Below, in pieces: positions 45,629-54,649 of a DNA stretch of 64,000 bases (the stretch's first letter is position 1; every line of letters starts with the position of its first letter). The stretch is taken from the NCBI GenBank assembly GCA_905235135.1, contig CAJOKR010000020.1, forward strand, positions 62,001 through 126,000, in the 5' to 3' direction. A program made the position numbers and the translations under genes. The notes under the pieces are model-generated. The model did not search any database and was not told the DNA's origin. It saw only the letters and a program-made list of their open reading frames with translations. The stretch comes from an uncultured Bacteroidales bacterium (GTDB lineage Bacteria; Bacteroidota; Bacteroidia; Bacteroidales; WCHB1-69).

Positions 45629-46843
45629 TTACTCGTACCGCAACGCCGAAATCGGATTCATGTTCGCCGCCTTCTTTGCGGGGTACCAGCCGAAGAAGAT
45701 GCCGGTGAGGGCGCAGACGAGGAATGACCCCACAATGGCCATTTGGCTCACCACGTAGGGCATATTCATCAGTTTGGAGGCCACATACGCGATAATCAGC
45801 CCCAAGATGATGCCGATGATGCCGCCGATGAGGCTCAGAATCACGCTTTCGCACAGGAACTGGAACATGATGTCGCGGTTGTGCGCGCCGATGGCCATAC
45901 GCAGACCGATCTCCTTGGTGCGCTCTGTCACTGTAACATACATGATGTTCATAATGCCGATACCGCCCACTACTAACGAGATGGAGGCGATGGCGGCCAA
46001 TAGCGTGGTCATTAGGCCGGTGACGGAACTGATAGTGGAAACCAGCTCCTCCTGCGTGCGGATGTCGAAATCATCGCTCATACCGCTTTTGATGCCGTGG
46101 TTGCTGCGCAGAATGTAAGTAATCTCCGTGGCGGCCAACTCGGATTCCTCTTCCGAGGTGGCAGACGCATACATCATGTTGAAGTAGTTGATGCCCAAAA
46201 ACCGCTTCTGGATGGTGGTGTAGGGCGCAAAGACGATGTCGTCCTGATCGTCACCCATACCGCTTTGTCCCTTCGATTCCAATACACCGATGACAGTCAT
46301 GGGAATGGAACCGAAACGGATGGACTTGCCGAGCGGGTCTTCCCCGTTGGTGAAAAGCTCCACGGTCTGTCCAATGACACACACTTTGTTGTAGCGTTTT
46401 ACATCCTCTTCGGTGAACATCACACCCTCTGCAATTTCGTATTTGCGGATGTCGAGATAGGATGCCGACACGCCATTGACCGAACAACTGTGGTTGTTGT
46501 TGCCGTAAATCAGCTGTTTGTTGCTGCTGACCATCGGGGAGACGGCGGCCACGTAGCGGGTCTTTTCCTGAAGTGCTTGCAAGTCTTTGTTGTCCAGTGA
46601 TTTGGACGATGACATACCCATATCCACACCGCCCCTTTGCTGACGGGCGGGCATGATCATGATCATGTTGGAACCCATGGAAGAGAGCTCCGATTTGACG
46701 CTTTGGGTGGAGGCCTGCCCGATGCTGACCATGGCGATGACCGATGCGATGCCGATGACGATGCCTAACATGGTCAGTGCTGTGCGCATTTTGTTGCGGA
46801 ACAGCGAGCTGAAGGCGACTTTTACAAGATTTCCGATATTCAT
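45629..46843 (-). CDS. ABC transporter permease, MacB type
   Basis: 'MRTALTMLGIVIGIASVIAMVSIGQ', 'NIMYVTVTERTKEIGLRMAIGA', 'GWYPAKKAANMNPISALRYE'. Confidence 0.95.
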   Translation of the reverse strand: MNIGNLVKVAFSSLFRNKMRTALTMLGIVIGIASVIAMVSIGQASTQSVKSELSSMGSNMIMIMPARQQRGGVDMGMSSSKSLDNKDLQALQEKTRYVAAVSPMVSSNKQLIYGNNNHSCSVNGVSASYLDIRKYEIAEGVMFTEEDVKRYNKVCVIGQTVELFTNGEDPLGKSIRFGSIPMTVIGVLESKGQSGMGDDQDDIVFAPYTTIQKRFLGINYFNMMYASATSEEESELAATEITYILRSNHGIKSGMSDDFDIRTQEELVSTISSVTGLMTTLLAAIASISLVVGGIGIMNIMYVTVTERTKEIGLRMAIGAHNRDIMFQFLCESVILSLIGGIIGIILGLIIAYVASKLMNMPYVVSQMAIVGSFLVCALTGIFFGWYPAKKAANMNPISALRYE

Positions 46844-46846
46844 AGC

Positions 46847-47590
46847 TTAGTCTTCTTTTTGGAGGTTGATGGCGGCCAACGCTTCGGCAGCCGACTGTGT
46901 GTCAATGGGCGCATCTTCGATGATCTGCCCGTCGCGAAGCTTGATTTTGCGGGTGGTAAACGTGGCAATATCGGGCTCGTGGGTCACGAAAGCGATAGTT
47001 TTGCCCTGCTCGTGCAGGTCTTGGAAGAGACTCATAATTTCGTAGGAGGTGCGGGTGTCGAGGTTGCCGGTAGCCTCATCCGCGAGCAGGATGACGGGGT
47101 CGTTGACCAGGGCGCGGGCGATGGCCACACGCTGTTGCTGTCCGCCCGAGAGCTGATTCGGCATATGCTCCATCCGGCTCTCAAGGCCTACCAGTTTTAA
47201 GGCTTCAATCGCACGGTCGCGGCGTTCCTTGGCTGGCACATCGCTGTTGTAAAACAGGGGCAGCTCCACATTTTCGAGGGCCGTGGTACGTGCCAACAGG
47301 TTGTAGTTCTGAAACACGAACCCGATCTTGCGGTTGCGAAGCGTCGATAACTCGTTCTTGCTCAGCTTCTTGATGGAAACTCCATCGATGATATAGTCGC
47401 CGGCGGAAGGGGTGTCCAAACAGCCGAGAATGTTCAGCAGGGTGGATTTTCCCGAGCCGCTGGTGCCCATAATGCTCACAAATTCGCCTTCGGTAATGGT
47501 GAAGGAAACACCCCGCAGGGCGTGCACATCCTCACTGCCCACGCGGAACACGCGCTCCAGTTTCTCTACTCGTAATATGTCTTTGGCCAT
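46847..47590 (-). CDS. ABC transporter ATP-binding protein, MacB/LolD type
   Basis: Walker A '[12 protein letters not shown]', signature '[15 protein letters not shown]', Walker B 'VILLADEAT'. Confidence 0.96.
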   Translation of the reverse strand: MAKDILRVEKLERVFRVGSEDVHALRGVSFTITEGEFVSIMGTSGSGKSTLLNILGCLDTPSAGDYIIDGVSIKKLSKNELSTLRNRKIGFVFQNYNLLARTTALENVELPLFYNSDVPAKERRDRAIEALKLVGLESRMEHMPNQLSGGQQQRVAIARALVNDPVILLADEATGNLDTRTSYEIMSLFQDLHEQGKTIAFVTHEPDIATFTTRKIKLRDGQIIEDAPIDTQSAAEALAAINLQKED

Positions 47591-47592
47591 AG

Positions 47593-48843
47593 CTATCTGG
47601 TTTTGCGTTCTGGCGGACCCATCTTGAAGGGATTGGAGCTGCCTCCGTCCGAACCCTTGCCCGGCATTCCCTCCATGGCCTCGCTGACACCAATCACTAC
47701 CTCTTCACCTTCCCGCAAACCTTCGGGTATCAGGGTGTTAACGCCATTGTTCAAGCCCACAGTCACGCTTTTCTGTTCGTAAACTTTTTCGCCAGTCTTC
47801 ACCCAGATGGTCTTCTTCGTGATGTCTTTCAGTCCTTGGGCGACTTCCTCCTGGTTCTTGTACAGCGACTTGAACGTGTATCCCTTCTTCTCCAACTGCT
47901 TCATCATTTCCGGGTCAATGGAGGCGAACAGGGCAGTCATCGGGATGCTGACACCGCTCTCCTTTTTGGTGGTGATGGTCACGCTGGCCGTCATACCCGG
48001 GAAAAGTTTGCTCTCGGGGTTGGGAGCATCGATGATGACAGTGTAAGTCACTACGTTGGAGGTCACTGTCGGGTTGATACGAACCTCTTTCACAGTGCCG
48101 GCGAACACATCGTCGGGGAAGGCATCCACGGTGAAGGTTACAGGTTGTCCGGTCTTTACCTCGCCAATGTCTGCTTCATCCACCTTCGCCTCCACCTGCA
48201 TTTTGGTCAGGTCGTTGGCGATGGTGAACAGCGTAGGCGTATTGAACGAGGCAGCCACCGTCTGACCCTCTTCCACCGCTTTGTCCATGACAACGCCATC
48301 GATGGGCGAGTAGATGGTGGCGTAGGAGAGGTTCGTTTGTGCACGCGACAGGTCCGATTGTGCCGTTTTGAGTTGGTTTTTAGCCAACGTCAGCGAGTTG
48401 GTCGCCGATTCGTAAGCCTCCAGCGTGGCCGCCTTGTTGTCGTACAGAGCTTTCACGCGGTCGTACTGTTGTTGGGCTAATGTCAGGTTGCTTTGGGCAT
48501 TCGATACGCTGGTTTTCGCTTGCGTGAGCTGCTCGTTGAGGTTCGAGCGGTCGAGTTCGGCTAAGAGCTGTCCTTTCTTTACCACGCTGTTGAAATCCAC
48601 GTAGATACGCTCCACAATACCGGAGACCTGTGTACCGACATCGACTTTATAGACGGGCTGTAGCTCGCCGGTGGCCGTCACGGTCACCTCAATGCTGTCG
48701 ATGCGGCTGCGTTCGGTCATCACCTGGATTTCGCCTTTTTTGCCTTTCTTTAACATGGAAAACAGGATTAACGCGATAATCACCACCGCGATAATGCCCA
48801 ATATCCACCAAAGTTTCTTTGATTTCTTCATATTGTTTGACAT
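47593..48843 (-). CDS. Efflux periplasmic adaptor subunit, MacA/HlyD-like
   Basis: N-terminal TM, 'VTATGELQPVYKVDVGTQVSGIVERIYVDFNSVVKKGQLLAELD', 'IYSPIDGVVMDKAVEEGQTV'. Confidence 0.93.
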   Translation of the reverse strand: MSNNMKKSKKLWWILGIIAVVIIALILFSMLKKGKKGEIQVMTERSRIDSIEVTVTATGELQPVYKVDVGTQVSGIVERIYVDFNSVVKKGQLLAELDRSNLNEQLTQAKTSVSNAQSNLTLAQQQYDRVKALYDNKAATLEAYESATNSLTLAKNQLKTAQSDLSRAQTNLSYATIYSPIDGVVMDKAVEEGQTVAASFNTPTLFTIANDLTKMQVEAKVDEADIGEVKTGQPVTFTVDAFPDDVFAGTVKEVRINPTVTSNVVTYTVIIDAPNPESKLFPGMTASVTITTKKESGVSIPMTALFASIDPEMMKQLEKKGYTFKSLYKNQEEVAQGLKDITKKTIWVKTGEKVYEQKSVTVGLNNGVNTLIPEGLREGEEVVIGVSEAMEGMPGKGSDGGSSNPFKMGPPERKTR

Positions 48844-48863
48844 TAAAATATTATCATTGTCAT

Positions 48864-48892
48864 TGTAGAGACGTGCCATGGCGCGTCTCTAC
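48864..48892. repeat. GTAGAGACGC palindromic repeat (copy 3), overlaps the TolC-family stop codon
   Basis: tgtagagacgtgccatggcgcgtctctacaa; minus-strand gene ends ...gta acc ttg tag aga cgc. Confidence 0.9.
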
Positions 48893-50207
48893 AAGGTTAC
48901 CGGAATTCCCATATAGACATCCAAAATCTTCCGTTGCAGCACATACGAATATTTAGCCTGCATGAATAGGTTGAGCTGGTTGAGGAAATTGGTCTGCTGC
49001 TGGATGAGATCGACGGCGGTGACGGAGCCGTATTTGAAACGCAGGCTGTAAGTTTTGTAGTTGGCAAGGTAGGCGTCTTTCTTGGCCTCTGCCGAGATGA
49101 AATTATTCTGCGATTTGGTTACGTCCAGGTAAATCTGTTGTAACTCTTGGTTGACCTTATAGATGGTCTCCTTGTTTTGCAACTCGACCTGTTGGGCGCG
49201 ATATTCCGCCAGTTTGACGCTGTTGCGGACGTTGCTACGCTGGTAAATCGGGATGTTGAGACTAAGCCCGATACTCTCGCCGAGGCCGTGCCACAGCTGC
49301 GTGCCCCAGCCGGTATTGGGCGAAGTGAGGTTGGAACCATTGTAACCCGTGCTGATGCCCGCATTGGCCGAAAGCGTGGGGTAAAAGCCTGCCTTCTGGA
49401 TTTTCACATCGTACTCTGCACTGGTAACCTCGTTCTCACTTATCTTCAACTCCGGCAGATAGTTAGTAGATTTATTCATGAACTCCTGCAATTCCGGAAG
49501 CTCCAGATTCTTGAACAAGGTAGCGCTGTCGGGAGGGATAATGGTAATCTGCACGGATGGATCTATGGATAGTAAATTTTTGAGTGTTAGATAGTTGGAT
49601 TCGATAGTGTGTCTGGTGTTTTCGATGTTGTAGAGATCGGAAGTGTATTGTGCCTGCAGCATTTTGTAGTCGCTTTCGAGAATCTGACCCACGTCGAGCT
49701 GCTGCTTTCCCTGATCCATCTGCTCCTGGCTGGCGGTGAGCACCTGTTGTTGGTAGCCGAGGATCTCCTCATTCATCATAATGGCCAGGAAAGCCTGTAT
49801 CACGGAGATGCGAACACTGTTTGTGCTGCTTTCCCCATGTAGCTTCGACTGTTCGACATTCAGCTGGCTCTGCTTGATTTTGTTGGCATCAACCCGTTGA
49901 AGAGGGTCATGCCTGCGTTGATGCCGTAGTTGCCGTTCCAGCCCACGGATTTCTCATAGTTGCCGAAGTTGAAGCCCTGAGAAGCCGATGCCGAAACGGA
50001 CGGCGCGATATTCTCCTTTGCCTGCCGATAGTTTACATCCGCGATGTAGTCGTCAATAACGACCGACTGTAACGAAAAGTTATGCGTTTCCGCATAGTGC
50101 AGACATTCCTCAAGGGTGAGGGTAAGTTTTCCGGTGTTTTCTTGGGCATATACTATATTGCTGAATGTCAACAATATAAGGCCTGCTATCACAAAATATT
50201 TCTTCAT
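48889..50207 (-). CDS. TolC family outer membrane protein, interrupted by an apparent single-base deletion near 49888-49898
   Basis: ORF 49860-50207 (signal peptide, 'LTLEECLHYAETHNFSLQ...GNYGINAGMTLFNGL') continues in another frame as 'DANKIKQSQLNVEQSKLHGESSTNSVRISVIQAFLAIMMNEE...' into ORF 48889-49803. Confidence 0.88.
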
Positions 50208-50280
50208 ATACTATATATAAAACATGATTGCAACTCTGATTTTGCCATAAGGTTTAATCGCGGCTGTAATTTTTTAGGTC

Positions 50281-50331
50281 CAAAAAAAACAGGCAACAAG
50301 TTTACTTTCTAATTCCCTGTTGCCTGTTTAC
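50281..50331 (-). terminator. Rho-independent terminator-like hairpin downstream of cdaA
   Basis: Minus strand: CAGGCAACA...TGTTGCCTG followed by TTTTTTTT. Confidence 0.65.
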
Positions 50332-50359
50332 TAATGCCTACTCCCTAATGCCTAATGCC
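50332..50359 (-). repeat. Heptamer tandem array (coding orientation GGCATTA) abutting the cdaA stop codon
   Basis: ctaatgc-ctactcc-ctaatgc-ctaatgc-cttactcc. Confidence 0.85.
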
Positions 50360-51154
50360 TTACTCCTTCGTCAGCATCTCCTCAAGTGCCTGACGGAGCG
50401 TGGAGGAGGTATAGTCGCGGGTGAGTTGGCCGTCGCGGCAGATGGAGATATTGCCGGTCTGCTCGGAGACGACCACGGCGATGGCATCGGTAAATTCGGT
50501 GGCACCAAGGGCGGATCGGTGGCGCAAACCAACCTCCTGCGGCAAGTCGCGGTTTTTCGACACGGGCAGGATGCAACGTGCGGCAGCAATCCGATGGTCC
50601 TTGATAATGACTGCGCCATCGTGTAACGGACTGTTTTTGAAGAAGATATTCTCCAACAGTTCCGCTGACGGTTTGGCGTCAATCACCTCGCCGGTGTTCA
50701 GAAATTCGTCCAACGGGGTCTTCCGGGCGAAGATAATCAGGGTGCCCGTCATGGTGGCCGACATGTGGCGGCAGGCACTCTTCACAGCCTCAATCTCATC
50801 AATGTAAGCCGAGTTTTTGTTCTGTTTTGAGAACCTGTCGCTGAAAAAGTGCACCACCCGGCCGTCGCCGATGTAGAGCAGGAATTTGCGGATTTCGGGT
50901 TGGAACAGGATGATGACGGCCAGCACACCCACATTCATGATTTCCCCCATCAAGGCGGAAAGCATGGTGAAGTGGAAATAGGAGACCACCTCCCAAATCA
51001 CGAACAGCAGCGCCAGCACCCAGAAAATCTTCACGGCGGCGGTGCCTTTCGTCAGCTTGTAGAGCTCGAAAAGCAGTATCGTCACAATCAGGATGTCAAG
51101 AACATCCACGATGCGGAAGCTGACGAAGTCGAATATGGCGGCCAGGGTCATCAT
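50360..51154 (-). CDS. cdaA: Diadenylate cyclase CdaA
   Basis: Three N-terminal TMs; DAC domain 'SPLHDGAVIIKDHRIAAARCILPVS...LGLRHRSALG'-type motifs ('VGLRHRSALGATEFTDAIAVVVSEQTG'). Confidence 0.95.
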   Translation of the reverse strand: MMTLAAIFDFVSFRIVDVLDILIVTILLFELYKLTKGTAAVKIFWVLALLFVIWEVVSYFHFTMLSALMGEIMNVGVLAVIILFQPEIRKFLLYIGDGRVVHFFSDRFSKQNKNSAYIDEIEAVKSACRHMSATMTGTLIIFARKTPLDEFLNTGEVIDAKPSAELLENIFFKNSPLHDGAVIIKDHRIAAARCILPVSKNRDLPQEVGLRHRSALGATEFTDAIAVVVSEQTGNISICRDGQLTRDYTSSTLRQALEEMLTKE

Positions 51155-51166
51155 TCTTAAAAAGGA

Positions 51167-52069
51167 TTAAGCCATCAAAGCGGCCAGGGCGATAGAGTAC
51201 ATTTTGGTCTTGGCGCTGTCGCCACGGGAGGAAAGCACGCACGGCACTTTGGCACCCTTCAGCAGTGCGCCCAGTTCGGCGTGGCTGAATTTGGTACAGC
51301 ATTTGTAGAAGACGTTGCCCGTTTCGATGTTCGGGAAGAGCAGACAGTCGGCATCGCCGGCCACTTCGCTCTTGAATTTCTTGATTTCCACCGTCTCCTG
51401 GTCGATGGCGAGGTCCAAAGAGATAGGACCTTCAACGGCTACGTTGCCCAGTTGGCCACGATTGCCCATAGCGGCGAGCAGGGCGGCGTCCACGCAAGCC
51501 TGCATACCCACGGACATCTGCTCGGTGGCGGCCACGCAAGCCACTTTCGGTCTCTCAATGCCGAGAGCCTTGGCGGTTTCGACCAAATATTTGAGGATAG
51601 CTTGTTTCTCCTTGAACTCGGGGGCGGGGATCACGGCCACATCACCCACGATAAGCAGCTTGTGGTAAGCCGGGTTCTCAATCACGGTCACGTGCGACAG
51701 GGTGGCCTTCGGCGGGCAGAGACCCTTCTCCTTGTTCAGGATGGCACGCATGTATTTGTCGGTGGGCAGCAGACCCTTCATCAGAATCTGGCCTTCGCCG
51801 GCGTTGATGAGCTCGCAGCTCTTCGTGGCAGCCTTCGTGTCCACATATTCGGGCACGATGGTGAACTTCGACATATCGAAACCGTGCTCCTTGCAGACTT
51901 TTTCGATTTCCTCGGGGTTACCGACGAGGGTAGCGTCAATCACGCCCAGCTCCACAGCGGCGTAAACGGCCTCAATGGTGTGTGCGTCGTTGGCGTTTGC
52001 AGCGATCAGTCTTTTTTTCGGTTTGGATTTAACTAACTCTACTAATTGGTCTAATTTCGTGATAGCCAT
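51167..52069 (-). CDS. Phosphate acyl/butyryltransferase (Ptb-like)
   Basis: PTA/PTB family: 'ILMKGLLPTDKYMRAILNKEKGL', 'SHVTVIENPAYHKLLIVGDVAVIPAP', 'DCLLFPNIETGNVFYK'. Confidence 0.9.
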   Translation of the reverse strand: MAITKLDQLVELVKSKPKKRLIAANANDAHTIEAVYAAVELGVIDATLVGNPEEIEKVCKEHGFDMSKFTIVPEYVDTKAATKSCELINAGEGQILMKGLLPTDKYMRAILNKEKGLCPPKATLSHVTVIENPAYHKLLIVGDVAVIPAPEFKEKQAILKYLVETAKALGIERPKVACVAATEQMSVGMQACVDAALLAAMGNRGQLGNVAVEGPISLDLAIDQETVEIKKFKSEVAGDADCLLFPNIETGNVFYKCCTKFSHAELGALLKGAKVPCVLSSRGDSAKTKMYSIALAALMA

Positions 52070-52097
52070 AATGTTACAATTTTATTGTTAGAAAGCG

Positions 52098-52105
52098 CAA
52101 AGATA
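52098..52105 (-). promoter_or_regulatory. Bacteroidota -7 box upstream of ptb-like gene
   Basis: caaagata (TATCTTTG on minus). Confidence 0.6.
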
Positions 52106-52144
52106 TAATTTTTTTTGGTTACATGGTTGCATGGTTGTGGTTTG

Positions 52145-52190
52145 TGGAGACGCATGGCCTTGTAGAGACGCACGGCCGTGCGTCTCTACA
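52145..52190. repeat. GTAGAGACGC palindromic repeat (copy 4), perfect palindrome plus partial unit
   Basis: tggagacgcatggcctt gtagagacgcacggccgtgcgtctctac. Confidence 0.92.
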
Positions 52191-52209
52191 GCCTATTGCC
52201 TAAAAATGT

Positions 52210-52217
52210 TATCTTTG
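52210..52217 (+). promoter_or_regulatory. Bacteroidota -7 box upstream of ahcY
   Basis: TATCTTTG. Confidence 0.6.
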
Positions 52218-52244
52218 CAGCCTCAAATTTCCGAACAAATATAA

Positions 52245-53666
52245 ATGTATAACAATATGATAGACAAGACTTTAAAATACAAAATCGCTGACATGGGGTT
52301 GGCGGAATGGGGACACAAGGACATTGATGTCTCCCAAAAGGAGATGCCGGGTCTGCTGGCTATTCGTGAGAAATATGGCGACAGCAAGCCTTTGAAGGGT
52401 GTGCGCATCATGGGTTCGCTGCACATGACCATCCAAACCGCTGTGCTGATTGAGACGCTGACGCACCTCGGCGCGGAAGTCCGCTGGTGTAGCTGCAACA
52501 TTTTCTCCACGCAGGATCATGCCGCTGCCGCTATTGCTGACAACGGCGTTAGCGTTTTCGCCTGGAAGGGTGAAAGCCTCGAAGACTACTGGTGGTGCAC
52601 CGTGAACGCTCTTTCGTTTCCCGACGGCAAAGGTCCGCAACTCATCGTGGATGATGGCGGAGATGCCACCTTGCTCATTCATCTGGGCTGCAAGGCCGAA
52701 GACAATCCGACGGTTCTCGATGCCAAACCCGAATCCCACGAGCAAGCTGTGATTTTCAACACGTTGAAGCAGGTGCTGAAGGAGGATCCGCACCATTGGC
52801 ATAACATGGTGAAGGAGATTAAGGGTGTTTCCGAAGAGACGACCACCGGTGTGCATCGTCTGTATCAGATGATGGAGCGCGGTGAGCTGCTTTTCCCGGC
52901 CATCAATGTCAACGATTCTGTGACAAAGTCCAAATTCGACAACAAATACGGCTGCCGCGAGTCTTTGGCCGACGGCATCAAACGCGCCACCGACGTGATG
53001 GTGGCTGGCAAGGTGGTCGTTGTTTGCGGTTACGGCGATGTGGGCAAGGGTTGCGCACAGGCCATGCGCTCCTACGGCGCCCGCGTCATTGTCACTGAGG
53101 TCGATCCCATCTGCGCCTTGCAGGCTGCTATGGAGGGCTTCGAGGTCAAAACCGTGGAAGATGCGCTCGATGAGGGCAATATCTACGTTACCTGCACCGG
53201 CAACTGCGATGTCATTACCGTGGATCACCTCAACAAGATGAAGGATCAGTCCATCGTCTGCAACATCGGCCACTTCGATAACGAGATACAGGTCAGCGCG
53301 TTCGAGAGCCAGACCAATATCAAGAAGCGCAACATCAAACCGCAGGTGGATGAGTACATTTTCCCCGACGGGCACTCCATCTTCATCCTCGCGGAAGGCC
53401 GCCTCGTGAACTTGGGTTGTGCCACCGGACACCCCTCTTTCGTGATGAGCAACTCTTTTACCAACCAGGTGATGGCCCAGCTTGACCTCTGGCAGCACGA
53501 ATACAAGGTGGGTGTCTATAATCTGCCGAAGCACCTCGATGAGGAGGTTGCCCGTCTGCATTTAGGCAAAATCGGTGTCAAACTGACGACGCTCACGCAG
53601 AAACAGGCCGACTATATCGGTGTGAAAGTTGAGGGTCCGTATAAGACGGATGCCTATCGTTACTAG
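52245..53666 (+). CDS. ahcY: Adenosylhomocysteinase
   Basis: '[42 protein letters not shown]', '[33 protein letters not shown]', C-terminal '[10 protein letters not shown]'. Confidence 0.98.
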   Translation: MYNNMIDKTLKYKIADMGLAEWGHKDIDVSQKEMPGLLAIREKYGDSKPLKGVRIMGSLHMTIQTAVLIETLTHLGAEVRWCSCNIFSTQDHAAAAIADNGVSVFAWKGESLEDYWWCTVNALSFPDGKGPQLIVDDGGDATLLIHLGCKAEDNPTVLDAKPESHEQAVIFNTLKQVLKEDPHHWHNMVKEIKGVSEETTTGVHRLYQMMERGELLFPAINVNDSVTKSKFDNKYGCRESLADGIKRATDVMVAGKVVVVCGYGDVGKGCAQAMRSYGARVIVTEVDPICALQAAMEGFEVKTVEDALDEGNIYVTCTGNCDVITVDHLNKMKDQSIVCNIGHFDNEIQVSAFESQTNIKKRNIKPQVDEYIFPDGHSIFILAEGRLVNLGCATGHPSFVMSNSFTNQVMAQLDLWQHEYKVGVYNLPKHLDEEVARLHLGKIGVKLTTLTQKQADYIGVKVEGPYKTDAYRY

Positions 53667-53698
53667 TAAAGAGAACCCTGAAAGGGTCCGTATTTTTA

Positions 53699-53738
53699 TC
53701 CCGGCATTATGATTCTTAAAAATAATGTCGGGATTTTT
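53699..53738 (+). terminator. Rho-independent terminator downstream of ahcY
   Basis: CCCGGCATTAT...ATAATGTCGGG followed by ATTTTTAT. Confidence 0.75.
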
Positions 53739-53765
53739 ATATTAATACATATTATAAAAAAAACG

Positions 53766-53773
53766 TATTTTTG
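53766..53773 (+). promoter_or_regulatory. Bacteroidota -7 box (TATTTTTG)
   Basis: cgTATTTTTGcgcc upstream of 53839 gene. Confidence 0.5.
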
Positions 53774-53838
53774 CGCCTATCTAAAATCAGGGTAGAATAT
53801 CTTTGCGAAAGAATTAATAACAAAAAAAATATAGACTT

Positions 53839-54327
53839 ATGAAAAAGCAACTTTTCCTTTTGACAGCCCTGTTTATGGGCATTACCATGCTTGGCACGGC
53901 ACAGAGTGCGATTGTGCCCGTGGGTGGAGACGCACAGTCTTCAGCCGGTTCGGTGAGTTACACCGTGGGGCAGATTGCGGTGCAAACGGTGGCCAACAGT
54001 AACGGCATTTATGTGGCCGAGGGCGTGCAACAGCCATACGAGATTCAAGCTGTGGGCGTGGACAACTATCCCCAAATCGTGCTTGACGCCGTGGTCTATC
54101 CCAACCCGACGGAAAACATTGCGCAGCTGAAACTTAACGGTTTCGAGCTTCCGGCCGATGGTCTCCGTGCCACTATTTTCGACGGCAACGGCAAGATGCT
54201 GCAGTCGTTTTCTGTCACTGACGACCTGACTTCCTTCCAAATCGGCCAGTACGCCACCGGAACCTACTATCTTGAGGTGAAAGATGGGAAGCGGGTGTTG
54301 AAGACGTTCAAAATCGTGAGGAAGTAG
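53839..54327 (+). CDS. Small secreted protein with T9SS type A sorting domain
   Basis: Signal peptide, C-terminal 'VVYPNPTENIAQLKLNG...ATIFDGNGKMLQSF...TGTYYLEVKDGKRVLKTFKIVRK'. Confidence 0.9.
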   Translation: MKKQLFLLTALFMGITMLGTAQSAIVPVGGDAQSSAGSVSYTVGQIAVQTVANSNGIYVAEGVQQPYEIQAVGVDNYPQIVLDAVVYPNPTENIAQLKLNGFELPADGLRATIFDGNGKMLQSFSVTDDLTSFQIGQYATGTYYLEVKDGKRVLKTFKIVRK

Positions 54328-54640
54328 TTTAGAGTTTAGAGTTTAAGGTTTAGAGTTTAGAGTTTAAGGTTTAGAGTTTAAGGTTTAGAGTTTAAGGTTT
54401 AGAGTTTAAGGTTTAGAGTTTAAGGTTTAGAGTTTAAGGTTTAGAGTTTAGAGTTTAAGGTTTAGAGTTTAAGGTTTAGAGTTTAAGGTTTAAGGATAAC
54501 GACATATCAATCCCCCTTAACCCTTAAACCCTCAACCTTAACCCTTAAACCCTCAACCTTAAACCCTCAACCTTAACCCTTAACCCTTAAACCTTAAACC
54601 TTAAACCTTAACCCCTCAACCTTAACCCTTAAACCAAAAA
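54325..54640. repeat. Long heptamer array with inverted halves (G-rich AGTTTAAGGTTTAG left, C-rich CCCTTAAACCTTAA right)
   Basis: Left half 54328-54497 in GTTTAAG/GTTTAGA orientation, right half about 54515-54636 in the complementary orientation. Confidence 0.93.
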
Positions 54641-54649
54641 ATAGAGATT

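Noticed and set aside
52090-52244. SAH/SAM riboswitch upstream of ahcY
   Set aside because: The region holds the GTAGAGACGC palindrome and a promoter box very close to the start; no riboswitch-like conserved core was recognised.
52272-53561. 429-aa minus-strand ORF
   Set aside because: Antisense to ahcY, explained by codon bias.
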